Shown: positions 41,297 to 49,761 of the stretch, piece by piece
Layout of the letters: every line of letters begins with the position of its first letter
Position numbering within the stretch: position 1 is the first letter of the stretch
From: JAFHCF01 sp048497495
Lineage (GTDB): Bacteria > Pseudomonadota > Alphaproteobacteria > Rhizobiales > Ancalomicrobiaceae
Assembly: GCA_048497495.1 (NCBI GenBank)
Contig: JAFHCF010000085.1
Coordinates: 1 to 51,614 of the forward strand
Reading direction: 5' to 3'
Length of the DNA stretch: 51,614 nucleotides
Position numbers and translations under genes: made by a program
Notes under the pieces: generated by a model
What the model saw: only the letters and a program-made list of their open reading frames with translations
Told to the model about the DNA's origin: nothing
Database searches by the model: none

Positions 41297-42349
41297 ATGA
41301 AGAAGCTCTTCGTCGCTATCGCGACGGCCGCCGCGGTGCTCTCGGGCTCGGCTCTCGCCGCCTCGAACGGACCGGTCGATACGTCACAGGTGCGCAAGGA
41401 CATCGTCTCGAGCGCCACCGGCAAGAAATTCACCATCGCCACCGTGGTCAAGGTCGACGGCATCGCCTGGTTCGACCGCATGCGCGACGGCGTCAAGCAG
41501 TACAAGGCCGACACCGGCCACGACACCTGGATGCTCGGGCCGAGCCAGGCCGACGCCGCCGCCCAGGTGCAGATCGTCGAGAGCCTGATCGCCCAGGGCG
41601 TCGATGCCATCTGCATCGTTCCCTTCTCGGTCGAGGCGGTCGAACCGGTCCTGAAAAAGGCCCGCGACCGCGGCATCGTCGTCGTCGCCCACGAGGCCTC
41701 GAACATCAAGAACGCCGACTACGTCCTCGAAGCCTTCGACAACAAGGCCTATGGCGCCAAGCTGATGGAAATCCTCGGCAAGGCGATGGGCGGCGAGGGC
41801 AAATATGTCGCCACCGTCGGCTCGCTGACCTCCAAGTCGCAGAACGAGTGGATCGACGGCGGCATCGAGTACCAGAAGGCCCACTTCCCCAAGATGCAGC
41901 AGGCCACCACCCGGCTCGAGACCTATGACGACGCCAACACCGACTACACCAAGCTCAAGGAAGTCCTGACCACCTATCCGGACCTCAAGGGCGTCCTCGG
42001 TGGACCGATGCCGACCTCCGCCGGCGCCGGCCGTCTGATCGCCGAGCGCGGCCTCAACGGCAAGATGTTCTTCGCCGGCACCGGCCTCGTCTCCGTCGCC
42101 GGCCAGTACCTGAAGAACGACAACATCCAGTACATCCAGTTCTGGGATCCGGCGGTCGCCGGCTATGCGATGAACGTCGTCGCGACCATGGCGCTGTCGA
42201 AGAAGGGCGGCGAGATCAAGGCCGGCCTGAACCTCGGCCTGCCGGGCTACACCAGCCTGATCACGCCGGTCGCCGGTCAGCCGAACCTGCTCTACGGGGC
42301 CGGTTGGGTCGGCGTGACCAAGGCCAACATGGGCGACTACAACTTCTGA
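41297..42349 (+). CDS. Periplasmic sugar-binding protein (RbsB/Peripla_BP_4 family)
   Basis: A protein of 350 residues. The signal peptide MKKLFVAIATAAAVLSGSALA is followed by a type I binding fold: KFTIATVVKVDGIAWFDRMRDGVKQYKADTGHD and VESLIAQGVDAICIVPFSVEAVEPVLKKARDRGIVVVAHEAS. It resembles autoinducer-2/rhamnose/ribose binding proteins. The ATG at 41297 has GAGGA nine bases upstream. The operon context makes deoxyribose or a deoxyribonucleoside the likely ligand. A very strong stem-loop follows the stop. Confidence 0.92.
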   Translation: MKKLFVAIATAAAVLSGSALAASNGPVDTSQVRKDIVSSATGKKFTIATVVKVDGIAWFDRMRDGVKQYKADTGHDTWMLGPSQADAAAQVQIVESLIAQGVDAICIVPFSVEAVEPVLKKARDRGIVVVAHEASNIKNADYVLEAFDNKAYGAKLMEILGKAMGGEGKYVATVGSLTSKSQNEWIDGGIEYQKAHFPKMQQATTRLETYDDANTDYTKLKEVLTTYPDLKGVLGGPMPTSAGAGRLIAERGLNGKMFFAGTGLVSVAGQYLKNDNIQYIQFWDPAVAGYAMNVVATMALSKKGGEIKAGLNLGLPGYTSLITPVAGQPNLLYGAGWVGVTKANMGDYNF

Positions 42350-42350
42350 T

Positions 42351-42392
42351 CCGAGCGCGGAGGGTGTCCCGATGGGATACCCTCCGTCTCGG
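42351..42392 (+). promoter_or_regulatory. Strong stem-loop after the sugar-binding-protein gene
   Basis: The inner stem pairs CGGAGGGTGTCCC with GGGATACCCTCCG (13 positions, one G-U) around GAT; an outer stem pairs CCGAG with CTCGG. It starts 1 base after the stop. It likely lets binding-protein mRNA outlast the rest of the operon transcript. Confidence 0.7.
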
Positions 42393-42443
42393 CGCGCCCG
42401 TTCCGAGCGGACGGGTCCCGTGTCTTCAACCGGATCAGAGCCC

Positions 42444-43943
42444 ATGTCCGACGTCTTCCTCGACCTGCGCAACATCACCAAGCAGTTCTCCGGCGTCCGC
42501 GCGCTCGACGACATCTCGCTCACCATCCGGTCGGGTGAAATCCACTGCCTCGCCGGCGAGAACGGCTCCGGCAAGTCGACGCTGATCAAGGTGATCTCGG
42601 GGGTCTATCGACCCGACGCCGGATCGATCGTGATCGATGGCGAGACCGTCTCGCGCCTGACCCCGATCGCCGCCATCCGGCACGGCATCCAGGTCATCTA
42701 CCAGGACTTCTCGCTGTTCGGGAACCTGACGGTCGCCGAGAATCTGGCGCTCAACACCGAGTTGCAGGAGAAGCGCATCCTGGTGAACTGGGGCCGCGTC
42801 CGTTCGATCGCGGCGACGGCGCTCGAACGGCTCGGGGTCGACATCGATCCGAAATCCGAGGTCGACGACCTGTCGACCGCCGGGCGCCAACTCGTCGCCA
42901 TCGCCCGCGCCCTGATGTCCGACCCGCGCCTCCTGATCATGGACGAGCCGACCACGGCGCTCACCCGCAAGGAGGTCGAGACCCTCTTCCGCATCGTCCG
43001 CGACATCCAGGCGCGCGGCATCGCGGTGCTCTTCGTCTCCCACAAGATGCGCGAGATGCTGGAGATCTCCGAGAGGATCTCGGTCATCCGCAACGGCCGC
43101 AAGGTCGCCGAGGGCCCGACCTCGGAGTTCGACGAGCCGACGATCGTCCGCCACATGACCGGCCACGACATCTCCTCGGAGAGCTACGTCCGGCACGCGC
43201 CGGCGGGCGATGTCCCGCCGCGCCTCGCGGTGGCGAATCTGTCCCTGCCCGGCCACTTCGAGGACCTGTCGTTGGTTCTGAGGCCCGGCGATATCGTCGG
43301 CCTGTCCGGCCTGCTCGGCTCGGGGCGCACCGAATTCGCCAAGGCGCTGTTCGGCCTCGAGCCCGGTTTCACCGGCGGGGTCGAGGTCGACGGGGCGCCG
43401 ATCGTCATCGACCGGGTCGAGACGGCGATCGCCGCCGGCATCGCCTATGTGCCGGAAGACCGGCTGTCCGAGGGCCTGTTCCTCTCCCAGTCGATCGACC
43501 GCAACATCCTCGCCACCAGCTATGCCCGGATCGCCACGGCGACCGTGATCGACCGCGCCGAGGCGGCCGAGCTCGCCGCCGCCTCGATCGCGGCGCTGCA
43601 GATCGCCACGCCGTCGGGCGCCAGGCCGGTCGGCGAGCTCTCCGGCGGCAATCAGCAGCGTGTCGTGCTCGCCCGCTGGCTGCTCACCGAGATGCGCGTC
43701 CTCATCCTCAACGGCCCGACGGTCGGCGTCGACGTCGGATCGAAGGCCGAGATCCACAAGATCATCCGCGCTCTGGCGGTCGAGAAGGGCGTCGCCGTGC
43801 TGATGATCTCCGACGACGTGCTCGAGCTGGTGCAGAACTGCAATCGCATCGTCGTCATGCACCGTGGTCGTTTCGTCGATACCCTCGAAGCCGCCGAGAT
43901 GTCGGAGCGCCGCGTCTCCGACATGCTCACGTCCTTCCGCTGA
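42444..43943 (+). CDS. Sugar ABC transporter ATPase, duplicated (RbsA/MglA family)
   Basis: A 499-residue protein with two ATPase halves. The first has Walker A GENGSGKST (38–46), signature LSTAGRQLVAIARAL and Walker B LLIMDEPTTALT. The second has the degenerate GLLGSGRTEFAKALFG loop, as usual for RbsA, and signature LSGGNQQRVVLARWL. It energises the two permeases downstream. The ATG at 42444 (MSDVFLDL) is preceded only by a weak ribosome-binding site (CAGAG), consistent with lower expression than the binding protein. Confidence 0.94.
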   Translation: MSDVFLDLRNITKQFSGVRALDDISLTIRSGEIHCLAGENGSGKSTLIKVISGVYRPDAGSIVIDGETVSRLTPIAAIRHGIQVIYQDFSLFGNLTVAENLALNTELQEKRILVNWGRVRSIAATALERLGVDIDPKSEVDDLSTAGRQLVAIARALMSDPRLLIMDEPTTALTRKEVETLFRIVRDIQARGIAVLFVSHKMREMLEISERISVIRNGRKVAEGPTSEFDEPTIVRHMTGHDISSESYVRHAPAGDVPPRLAVANLSLPGHFEDLSLVLRPGDIVGLSGLLGSGRTEFAKALFGLEPGFTGGVEVDGAPIVIDRVETAIAAGIAYVPEDRLSEGLFLSQSIDRNILATSYARIATATVIDRAEAAELAAASIAALQIATPSGARPVGELSGGNQQRVVLARWLLTEMRVLILNGPTVGVDVGSKAEIHKIIRALAVEKGVAVLMISDDVLELVQNCNRIVVMHRGRFVDTLEAAEMSERRVSDMLTSFR

Positions 43944-43952
43944 GGAGGCCCC

Positions 43953-44930
43953 ATGACCCTGTTCCGCAGATCGGAGGTCGTCATCGCGGCCATTCTCCTC
44001 GCCGCGATGATCGTCATCGGCCTCGTCAATCCGGCCTTCTGGCAGGTCGACAACCTGTTCTCGCTCCTACGCTCCAACGTCGTCATCGGCATCATGGCGC
44101 TCGGCGTGCTGCTGGTCATGCTGTCGGGCGGCTTCGACGTGTCCTTCCCGGCCTTCGCCGTCGCCGCGATGTATCTGACCGTCCACGGCATGCTGCTCAC
44201 CGGCTACGTCGGGGTCTGGCTACCGTTCCTGGTGGCGATCCTGATCGGCGCGGCCTGCGGCTCGCTCAACGCCTTCTTCGTCTGGAAGTTCAAGATGATC
44301 CCGCTGATCGTCACCCTCGGCACCGGCGCCGTGGTGCGCGGGCTGCTGCTCGGCGTGGTCGGCACCTCGATGATCAACATCGACCGCTTCCCGCCGGTGC
44401 TGATCGACTTCGCCAAGGCGGAGGTCTTCACCATCACCAAGGCCGACGGCACCCATTCCGGCCTCACCGCGATGGTGCTGATCTATTTCGCCCTCGCCCT
44501 CGGCGTCCACCTGATGCTGCGCCACACCATGATCGGCCGCTCGATCTACGCGCTCGGCGGCGGCGCGGAGGCGGCGACCCGGGTCGGCTTCGACCTGAAG
44601 AAGACGATCTTCTTCATCTATTGCCTCGCCGGGGCGCTCGCCGGCTTCGCCGGCATGCTCCACTGCTCGATGATCTGGCTCGCCAACCCGCGTGATTTCG
44701 TCGGCACCGACCTCGAGGTCATCGCCGCCGTGGTGCTCGGCGGCGCCTCGATCTTCGGCGGGCGCGGCAGCGTCATCGGCACCATGCTCGGCGTCTTCAT
44801 GCTGGTGATGGTCAAGAACAGCCTGATCATCATGAAGGTCGACACCACCTGGCAACTGGTGGTGGTCGGCTCGATCATCGTCATCGCCACCGCGGCGAGC
44901 GCCTGGCGCGATCGCGGCCGCAAGGCTTGA
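43953..44930 (+). CDS. Sugar ABC transporter permease (RbsC family), first of two
   Basis: A 325-residue inner-membrane protein with eight to ten helices. LGVLLVMLSGGFDVSFPAFAVAAMY and VVLGGASIFGGRGSVIGTMLGVFML are the RbsC-family signatures. It lies 9 bases after the ATPase stop, with GAGGAGGCCCC upstream. It forms a heterodimeric channel with the next permease. Confidence 0.93.
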   Translation: MTLFRRSEVVIAAILLAAMIVIGLVNPAFWQVDNLFSLLRSNVVIGIMALGVLLVMLSGGFDVSFPAFAVAAMYLTVHGMLLTGYVGVWLPFLVAILIGAACGSLNAFFVWKFKMIPLIVTLGTGAVVRGLLLGVVGTSMINIDRFPPVLIDFAKAEVFTITKADGTHSGLTAMVLIYFALALGVHLMLRHTMIGRSIYALGGGAEAATRVGFDLKKTIFFIYCLAGALAGFAGMLHCSMIWLANPRDFVGTDLEVIAAVVLGGASIFGGRGSVIGTMLGVFMLVMVKNSLIIMKVDTTWQLVVVGSIIVIATAASAWRDRGRKA

Positions 44931-44944
44931 GGGGGAGCGACACG

Positions 44945-45943
44945 ATGGAAAAGCTCGATTTCGACTTTCGCCGTCTGCTCGGCCGCGACGGCAACATCGC
45001 CCAGCTCGTGGTGATGGTGGTGCTGATCGTCGCCGTCATGTCGGCGCTGTCGCCGGACAAGTTCCTGCGCTACTACAATTTCGAGAGCATCACCTATCTG
45101 TTCCCGGAACTGGGAGTACTGTCGATCGCCATGCTCGTCGCCATGATGACCGGCGGCATCGACCTGTCGATCATCGGCGTCGCCAATCTCTCGGCGATCC
45201 TCGCCGGCCTGTTCTTCCATCAGGTGATCGATCGCGCCGCCCTGTCGTCCGGTGGCGGCACCGGCTGGGTGGTCGTCGGCGTCGTCCTGTCGATCTCCAT
45301 CGGCGCCCTCGCCGGCGCCGTCAACGGCTTCCTGATCACCCGCCTCCGGGTGACGCCGATCCTCGCCACCCTCGGCTCGGGGCAGGTCTACACCGGCATC
45401 GCCCTGGTGCTGACCGGCGGCCCGGCGATCGTCGGTTTCCCCGAAGCCTGGGACTTCATCGGCAACGGCAAGCTCCTCGGCCTCGCCGTGCCCTTCCTGC
45501 TCTTCGTCGTGATCGCCGGCGGCATCGCCTTCCTGCTGACCCGGACCACCTTCGGCGTCGATCTGCAACTGATCGGCACCAATCCGAAGGCTGCCGTCTA
45601 TGCCGGTCTCGACCGAGCCAAGATGGTCTTCCTCTCCTACGTGCTGACCGGGGCGCTGGCCTCGATCGCCGGGATCATGCTGTCGGGCCGCACCAACGCG
45701 GCGAAGTCGGACTACGGCACCTCCTACCTGCTGCAGGCGGTGCTGATCGCGGTGCTCGGCGGCACCAATCCGGCCGGCGGCAAGGGCAGCGTGCTCGGCG
45801 TCTCGATCGCCGTCGTCGCCCTGATGCTGCTCTCCTCCGGCTTCCAGATCCTGCGTTTCTCCAACCACCTGATCGACTTCATCTGGGGCGCCTTCCTGCT
45901 CCTGGTGATCGTCGTCAACTCCTACAAGAACCGGACCCGTTGA
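44945..45943 (+). CDS. Sugar ABC transporter permease (RbsC family), second of two
   Basis: A protein of 332 residues. The N-terminal cytoplasmic stretch MEKLDFDFRRLLGRDGNIAQ precedes about eight to ten helices; MLVAMMTGGIDLSIIGVANLSAILAG and VLGGTNPAGGKGSVLGVSIAV are the family motifs. The ATG at 44945 follows GGGGGAG; the upstream in-frame TTG overlaps the previous stop and is less likely. Paired RbsC-type permeases of unequal sequence are typical of rhizobial sugar importers. Confidence 0.93.
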   Translation: MEKLDFDFRRLLGRDGNIAQLVVMVVLIVAVMSALSPDKFLRYYNFESITYLFPELGVLSIAMLVAMMTGGIDLSIIGVANLSAILAGLFFHQVIDRAALSSGGGTGWVVVGVVLSISIGALAGAVNGFLITRLRVTPILATLGSGQVYTGIALVLTGGPAIVGFPEAWDFIGNGKLLGLAVPFLLFVVIAGGIAFLLTRTTFGVDLQLIGTNPKAAVYAGLDRAKMVFLSYVLTGALASIAGIMLSGRTNAAKSDYGTSYLLQAVLIAVLGGTNPAGGKGSVLGVSIAVVALMLLSSGFQILRFSNHLIDFIWGAFLLLVIVVNSYKNRTR

Positions 45944-45954
45944 GGGGCTGCCCC

Positions 45955-47040
45955 ATGTCCACCACAACCGTCGCCCTGCGCGAAAGCCACTTCGGCGAAG
46001 CCGAACACGAGATCGTCCGCTCAGGCTCTCTCTCGGCCTCGCTCTTCCGTTACGCCTCGGGGATCGCCGCCGTCCGCCTTTCCAACGATCGCGGCCATCT
46101 CGTCGTCCTGCCCTTCTACGGGCAGATGATCTGGGACGCGGTGTTCGACGGCGTCGATCTCGGCATGAAGGACATGTTCGCCGAGCCGCGGCCGGCCGCC
46201 GACATCGTCGGCACCTACGGCTGCTTCGCCTTCCATTCCGGCATCCTGCGCAACGGCTGCCCGTCGCCGGCCGACACGCATCCGCTGCACGGCGAGATGC
46301 CCTGCGCGCCGATGCAGGCGGCGTTCCTCGAGATCGGCGAGGACGGCGAGGGGCCGTTCCTGGCGATCGGCGGGACGCGCGAATGGGTGATGGGCTTCGG
46401 CGATCATTACCTCGCCGCGCCGCGGGTGGTGCTGCGCCCGGGCACGGCGCTCTTCGACATGCAGATGAGCGTGACGAACCTCGCCTCGGCGCCGATGGAT
46501 CTCATGTACATGAGCCACGTCAACTTCGCCTTCGTCGAAGGCGGCCGCATCGTCCAGCCGGCGCCTTTCGACGCCGCCCACACGGTGGTGCGCTCGGTGG
46601 TGCCGGGGCATGTGCGCCCGACGCCCGCCTATCTCGCCTTCATCGACGAACTGGCCCGCGATCCCGCCGCCTCGGCGGTGCTCGACCAGCCCGGACGCTA
46701 CGACCCGGAACAGGTGTTCTACGTCCGCGGCGTGAAGCGAGGAGCGGACGGGCTCACCCGCTCGCTCCTGGTCCGGCCGCGGGGCGACGCCCTGTCGATC
46801 GCCTGGAACCCGGACGACCAGCCGCATTGCGTGCGCTGGATCCTCTGGAACGGCGATCAGCAGGTCGCCGCCTTCGCCCTGCCGGCGACCTGCGAGCCGG
46901 AAGGCTATCTCGCCGAGAAGGCGAAGGGTCACGTCCGGGTGCTGGCGCCGGGCGGCGCCGCCCGCTTCTCGGTCCGCCTCGGCCATGTCGACGCGGGCGA
47001 GGCGAAGGCCGTCGAAGCCGAAATCGAAGCGTTCCGCTGA
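45955..47040 (+). CDS. DUF4432/aldose 1-epimerase-like protein
   Basis: A 361-residue cytoplasmic beta-sandwich protein of the galactose-mutarotase-like superfamily. LPFYGQMIWDAVFDG, HPLHGEMPCAPMQAAFLEIG and MYMSHVNFAFVEGGRI are the conserved histidine-bearing segments of DUF4432 proteins. In the operon it stands between importer and kinase, where a mutarotase that converts alpha and beta forms of the imported deoxyribose makes sense (compare DeoX of enterobacterial deoQKPX clusters). Activity is inferred. The ATG at 45955 lies 11 bases after the permease stop. Confidence 0.82.
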   Translation: MSTTTVALRESHFGEAEHEIVRSGSLSASLFRYASGIAAVRLSNDRGHLVVLPFYGQMIWDAVFDGVDLGMKDMFAEPRPAADIVGTYGCFAFHSGILRNGCPSPADTHPLHGEMPCAPMQAAFLEIGEDGEGPFLAIGGTREWVMGFGDHYLAAPRVVLRPGTALFDMQMSVTNLASAPMDLMYMSHVNFAFVEGGRIVQPAPFDAAHTVVRSVVPGHVRPTPAYLAFIDELARDPAASAVLDQPGRYDPEQVFYVRGVKRGADGLTRSLLVRPRGDALSIAWNPDDQPHCVRWILWNGDQQVAAFALPATCEPEGYLAEKAKGHVRVLAPGGAARFSVRLGHVDAGEAKAVEAEIEAFR

Positions 47041-47055
47041 CAGGGAGGACCGGTG

Positions 47056-47967
47056 ATGTCCGGCAGGATAGCTGTGGTCGGTTCCAACATGGTCGACCTG
47101 ATCTCCTACGTGATCCGCATGCCCGACCGCGGCGAGACGGTCGAGGCGCCCGACTTCCACATGGGCTGTGGCGGCAAGGGCGCCAATCAGGCGGTGGCGG
47201 CGGCCAAGCTCGGCGCCGACGTGCTGATGGTCACCAAGGTCGGCGACGACGCCTTCGCCGACACCACCATCGCCAACTTCCGCCGTTTCGGCGTCGACAC
47301 CACCTGGGTCGAGAAGGTGCCGGGCTGCTCCTCCGGCGTCGCGCCGATCTTCGTCGAGCCGTCGGGCGAGAACTCGATCCTGATCATCAAGGGCGCCAAC
47401 GCCCATCTCCTGCCCGCCGACGTCGACCGCGCGGCCGAGGACCTGAAGCGCTGCGACCTGATCCTGATGCAGCTCGAGGTGCCGCTCGAGACCGTCTATC
47501 ACACCATCGCCTTCGCCGCCCGCAACGGCATCGAGACCATCCTCAACCCGGCCCCGGCGGTGCCGCTCGATCTCGCGAGGATCTCGACCTTGACCTTCCT
47601 CACCCCCAACCAGAGCGAACTGGCGCTGCTGACCGGCCTACCGGTCGGCGACGAGGCGGAGGCGATCGCCGCCGCCCGCTCGCTGGTGGCGCGCGGGGTC
47701 CGCACCGTCATCGTCACGCTCGGTTCGCGCGGCGCGCTGATGGTCACCGCCGACGCGGTGAAGCACATCCCGCCGGTCGCCGTGACGCCGAAGGACACCA
47801 CCGGCGCCGGCGACGCCTTCATCGGCGCCTTCGCCCGCTTCTACGTCGAGAGCCGCGACGTCGAGGCCGCCCTCGGCAAGGCGGCGCGCTACGCCGCCGA
47901 TTCGATCACCAAGCCCGGCACCCAGACCTCCTACGCCACGGCCGAGGAATTCGCCGCCCTGTCGTGA
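47056..47967 (+). CDS. PfkB-family sugar kinase, ribokinase/deoxyribokinase type
   Basis: A 303-residue kinase. The N-terminal motif GCGGKGANQAVAAAKLGADV (38–57) binds the sugar; DTTGAGDAFIGAFA (247–260) holds the anion hole and catalytic Asp253. It closely follows ribokinase architecture. Next to deoC it most likely makes 2-deoxyribose 5-phosphate (DeoK function). The start is the ATG at 47056 with GGGAGGA upstream; the GTG at 47053 is an alternative. It is the last gene of the operon. Confidence 0.9.
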   Translation: MSGRIAVVGSNMVDLISYVIRMPDRGETVEAPDFHMGCGGKGANQAVAAAKLGADVLMVTKVGDDAFADTTIANFRRFGVDTTWVEKVPGCSSGVAPIFVEPSGENSILIIKGANAHLLPADVDRAAEDLKRCDLILMQLEVPLETVYHTIAFAARNGIETILNPAPAVPLDLARISTLTFLTPNQSELALLTGLPVGDEAEAIAAARSLVARGVRTVIVTLGSRGALMVTADAVKHIPPVAVTPKDTTGAGDAFIGAFARFYVESRDVEAALGKAARYAADSITKPGTQTSYATAEEFAALS

Positions 47968-48028
47968 GCGCGAGCGGCGGCCGAGACGCCCATCCAGACC
48001 CGCCTCCGCTTCGGTCATGGGCTCGGTC

Positions 48029-48856
48029 TCAGCGCCCGATCCGCGACAGGACGTCGGCGCCGAGGAAGCGCTCGACGAAGAGCATGAAGACGACCGAGGG
48101 GACGAGCAGGATCAGGGCGGTGATCGAGGCGATCTGGTAGTTGCCGCCCATGCCGGCGTTGTAGAGCAGCAGCGGCAGCGTCGTGACCTGGGGCACGCCG
48201 ACGAAGAAGGTGCCGGTGAATTCGTCGAGCGACTCGAGGAAGACGAAGATGGCGCTGGCGGCCAGCCCGGCCGCCGCGAGCGGCAGCGTCACGTCGCGAA
48301 AGACGGCGAGAGGCGAGGCGCCGAGATCGCGCGCCGCGTGTTCGAGGTCGCGGTCGACGGCGGCGAAGGCGGCGGTGGCGATCCACACCGAATAGACCAG
48401 CCCGTGGGCGGCGTGGACCAGCACCACGCCGATGTGGGTGCCGGCGAGCCCGAAGCCGTAGAAGATCCGCGCCACGTTGATGTAGATCGCCACCGACGGG
48501 AAGGCCTGGGGCAGCAGGAACAGGATCATGATCGCCATCCGTCCCGGCAGGCGCAGTCGGGCGAGGGCGTAGCCGGCCGGAATCGACAGGGCGAGGGCGA
48601 CGGCGACGGTCGCCAGCGCGATCGAGACGCTGGTGGCGAGCGAGGCCATGGCGTCGCCGGACGGCCGGAAGACGACCTCCCAATACCGGACCCCCCAGGA
48701 GATCGGCAGGGCATGGGGGGCGTACCAGCGTTCGGCGAAGGCCCACAGCGCCAGATTGGTGAGCGGCCCGAACACCGCGAAGGCGAGGAGCGCCACCACC
48801 GTGGTGCGGCCGAGGAAGCCCAGGGTGGCGGCCCGCCGGAGCGTCGCGCCGATCAT
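48029..48856 (-). CDS. ABC transporter permease (PotC/ThiP-like BPD_transp_1)
   Basis: A 275-residue inner-membrane protein with six predicted helices. The EAA loop reads LEHAARDLGASPLAVFRDVTLPLAAAG. The start ATG at 48856 overlaps the stop of the preceding permease gene as ATGA. It is the last gene of a minus-strand importer operon that converges on the deoxyribose operon with only 61 bases between, in which I see no clear terminator. The family takes up polyamines, iron, sugars or phosphonates, so the substrate stays open. Confidence 0.9.
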   Translation of the reverse strand: MIGATLRRAATLGFLGRTTVVALLAFAVFGPLTNLALWAFAERWYAPHALPISWGVRYWEVVFRPSGDAMASLATSVSIALATVAVALALSIPAGYALARLRLPGRMAIMILFLLPQAFPSVAIYINVARIFYGFGLAGTHIGVVLVHAAHGLVYSVWIATAAFAAVDRDLEHAARDLGASPLAVFRDVTLPLAAAGLAASAIFVFLESLDEFTGTFFVGVPQVTTLPLLLYNAGMGGNYQIASITALILLVPSVVFMLFVERFLGADVLSRIGR

Positions 48857-49683
48857 CGGGCCTCCTCCCGCATCGTGTGGCGGAGATAGACGATCGCCGC
48901 GAGCGAGGCGATGAGATAGGAGACGACGCCGAGGGCGTCCGCCGTGCCGTAGTCGCCGTAGGCGTTGATCCGGAAGGCCATGTCGACGGTGATCAGCGTC
49001 GGTTGGGTCCCCGCGACCATCATCGGCACCGACAGCACCGACAGCATCTGCACTAAGCTCAGAGTCGCGCCGACCATCAGCGTCGGCATCACCTGCGGCA
49101 CCACCAGTTCGACGAGCACCCGCGGGCGCGAGGCGCCGAGATCGCGTCCCGCCTCGATCGTCGCCCGGTCGAGCGAGGCCATCGCCCCGGCCAGCAGCAG
49201 GGTGACGAAGGGGATCTGCTTCCAGGCGAAGGTCAGGATCAGTCCGCGCCAGTCGAGCAGGCTGGTGGTGGTGGTCGGATCCGCCAGGCCGAGGGCGACG
49301 AAGGCGTTGTTCATCAGGCCGTTCTTGGCGAGGAAGGTGCGCATGCACTGGCTGGCGACGATGAACGGCACGAACAGCGGCCAGCGGTAGACGAAGCGCA
49401 GCAGCGCGACGAAGCCCGGCGAGGCGGAGAGCGTCAAGGTGCCGGCGAGCGTGATCGAGACGACGAGAGTGAGCACCGTCGCCGCGCCGATCACCCAGAT
49501 GGTGAAGACGATGTCGCCGGAATAGAACTCGAAGGCGCGGGCGAAGTTGGCGAGTGTCGGCGCCCGCCCCTCGGCGGTGAGGGCCGAGGCGACCGACAGG
49601 CCGAGCGGATAGAGAAACAGCGCTCCGATCAGCGCCAGAGCCGGGGCGACGAGGAGGAAGCCGGGAACGAGAGCTCGGTTCAT
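48853..49683 (-). CDS. ABC transporter permease (PotB-like BPD_transp_1)
   Basis: A 276-residue inner-membrane protein with six predicted helices. The EAA loop reads IEAGRDLGASRPRVLVELVVPQVMP. The start is the ATG at 49683 (MNRALVPGFLLVAPALALIGALF). It lies 78 bases after the binding-protein stop, across a perfect stem-loop. Partner of the permease at 48029. Confidence 0.9.
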   Translation of the reverse strand: MNRALVPGFLLVAPALALIGALFLYPLGLSVASALTAEGRAPTLANFARAFEFYSGDIVFTIWVIGAATVLTLVVSITLAGTLTLSASPGFVALLRFVYRWPLFVPFIVASQCMRTFLAKNGLMNNAFVALGLADPTTTTSLLDWRGLILTFAWKQIPFVTLLLAGAMASLDRATIEAGRDLGASRPRVLVELVVPQVMPTLMVGATLSLVQMLSVLSVPMMVAGTQPTLITVDMAFRINAYGDYGTADALGVVSYLIASLAAIVYLRHTMREEAR

Positions 49684-49719
49684 GGCATCGCCATCGGGGT
49701 CCGGGTCGCGGGAAAGATG

Positions 49720-49747
49720 GCGGGAGCGGACCACCGTCCGCTCCCGC
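49720..49747 (-). promoter_or_regulatory. Perfect stem-loop after the binding-protein gene
   Basis: GCGGGAGCGGAC and GTCCGCTCCCGC pair over 12 bp with a 4-base loop, 14 bases after the binding-protein stop on the minus strand and followed by CATCTTTCC. Its place matches the loops after pstS and the sugar-binding gene. Confidence 0.7.
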
Positions 49748-49761
49748 GAGGTCGCGTCGCC

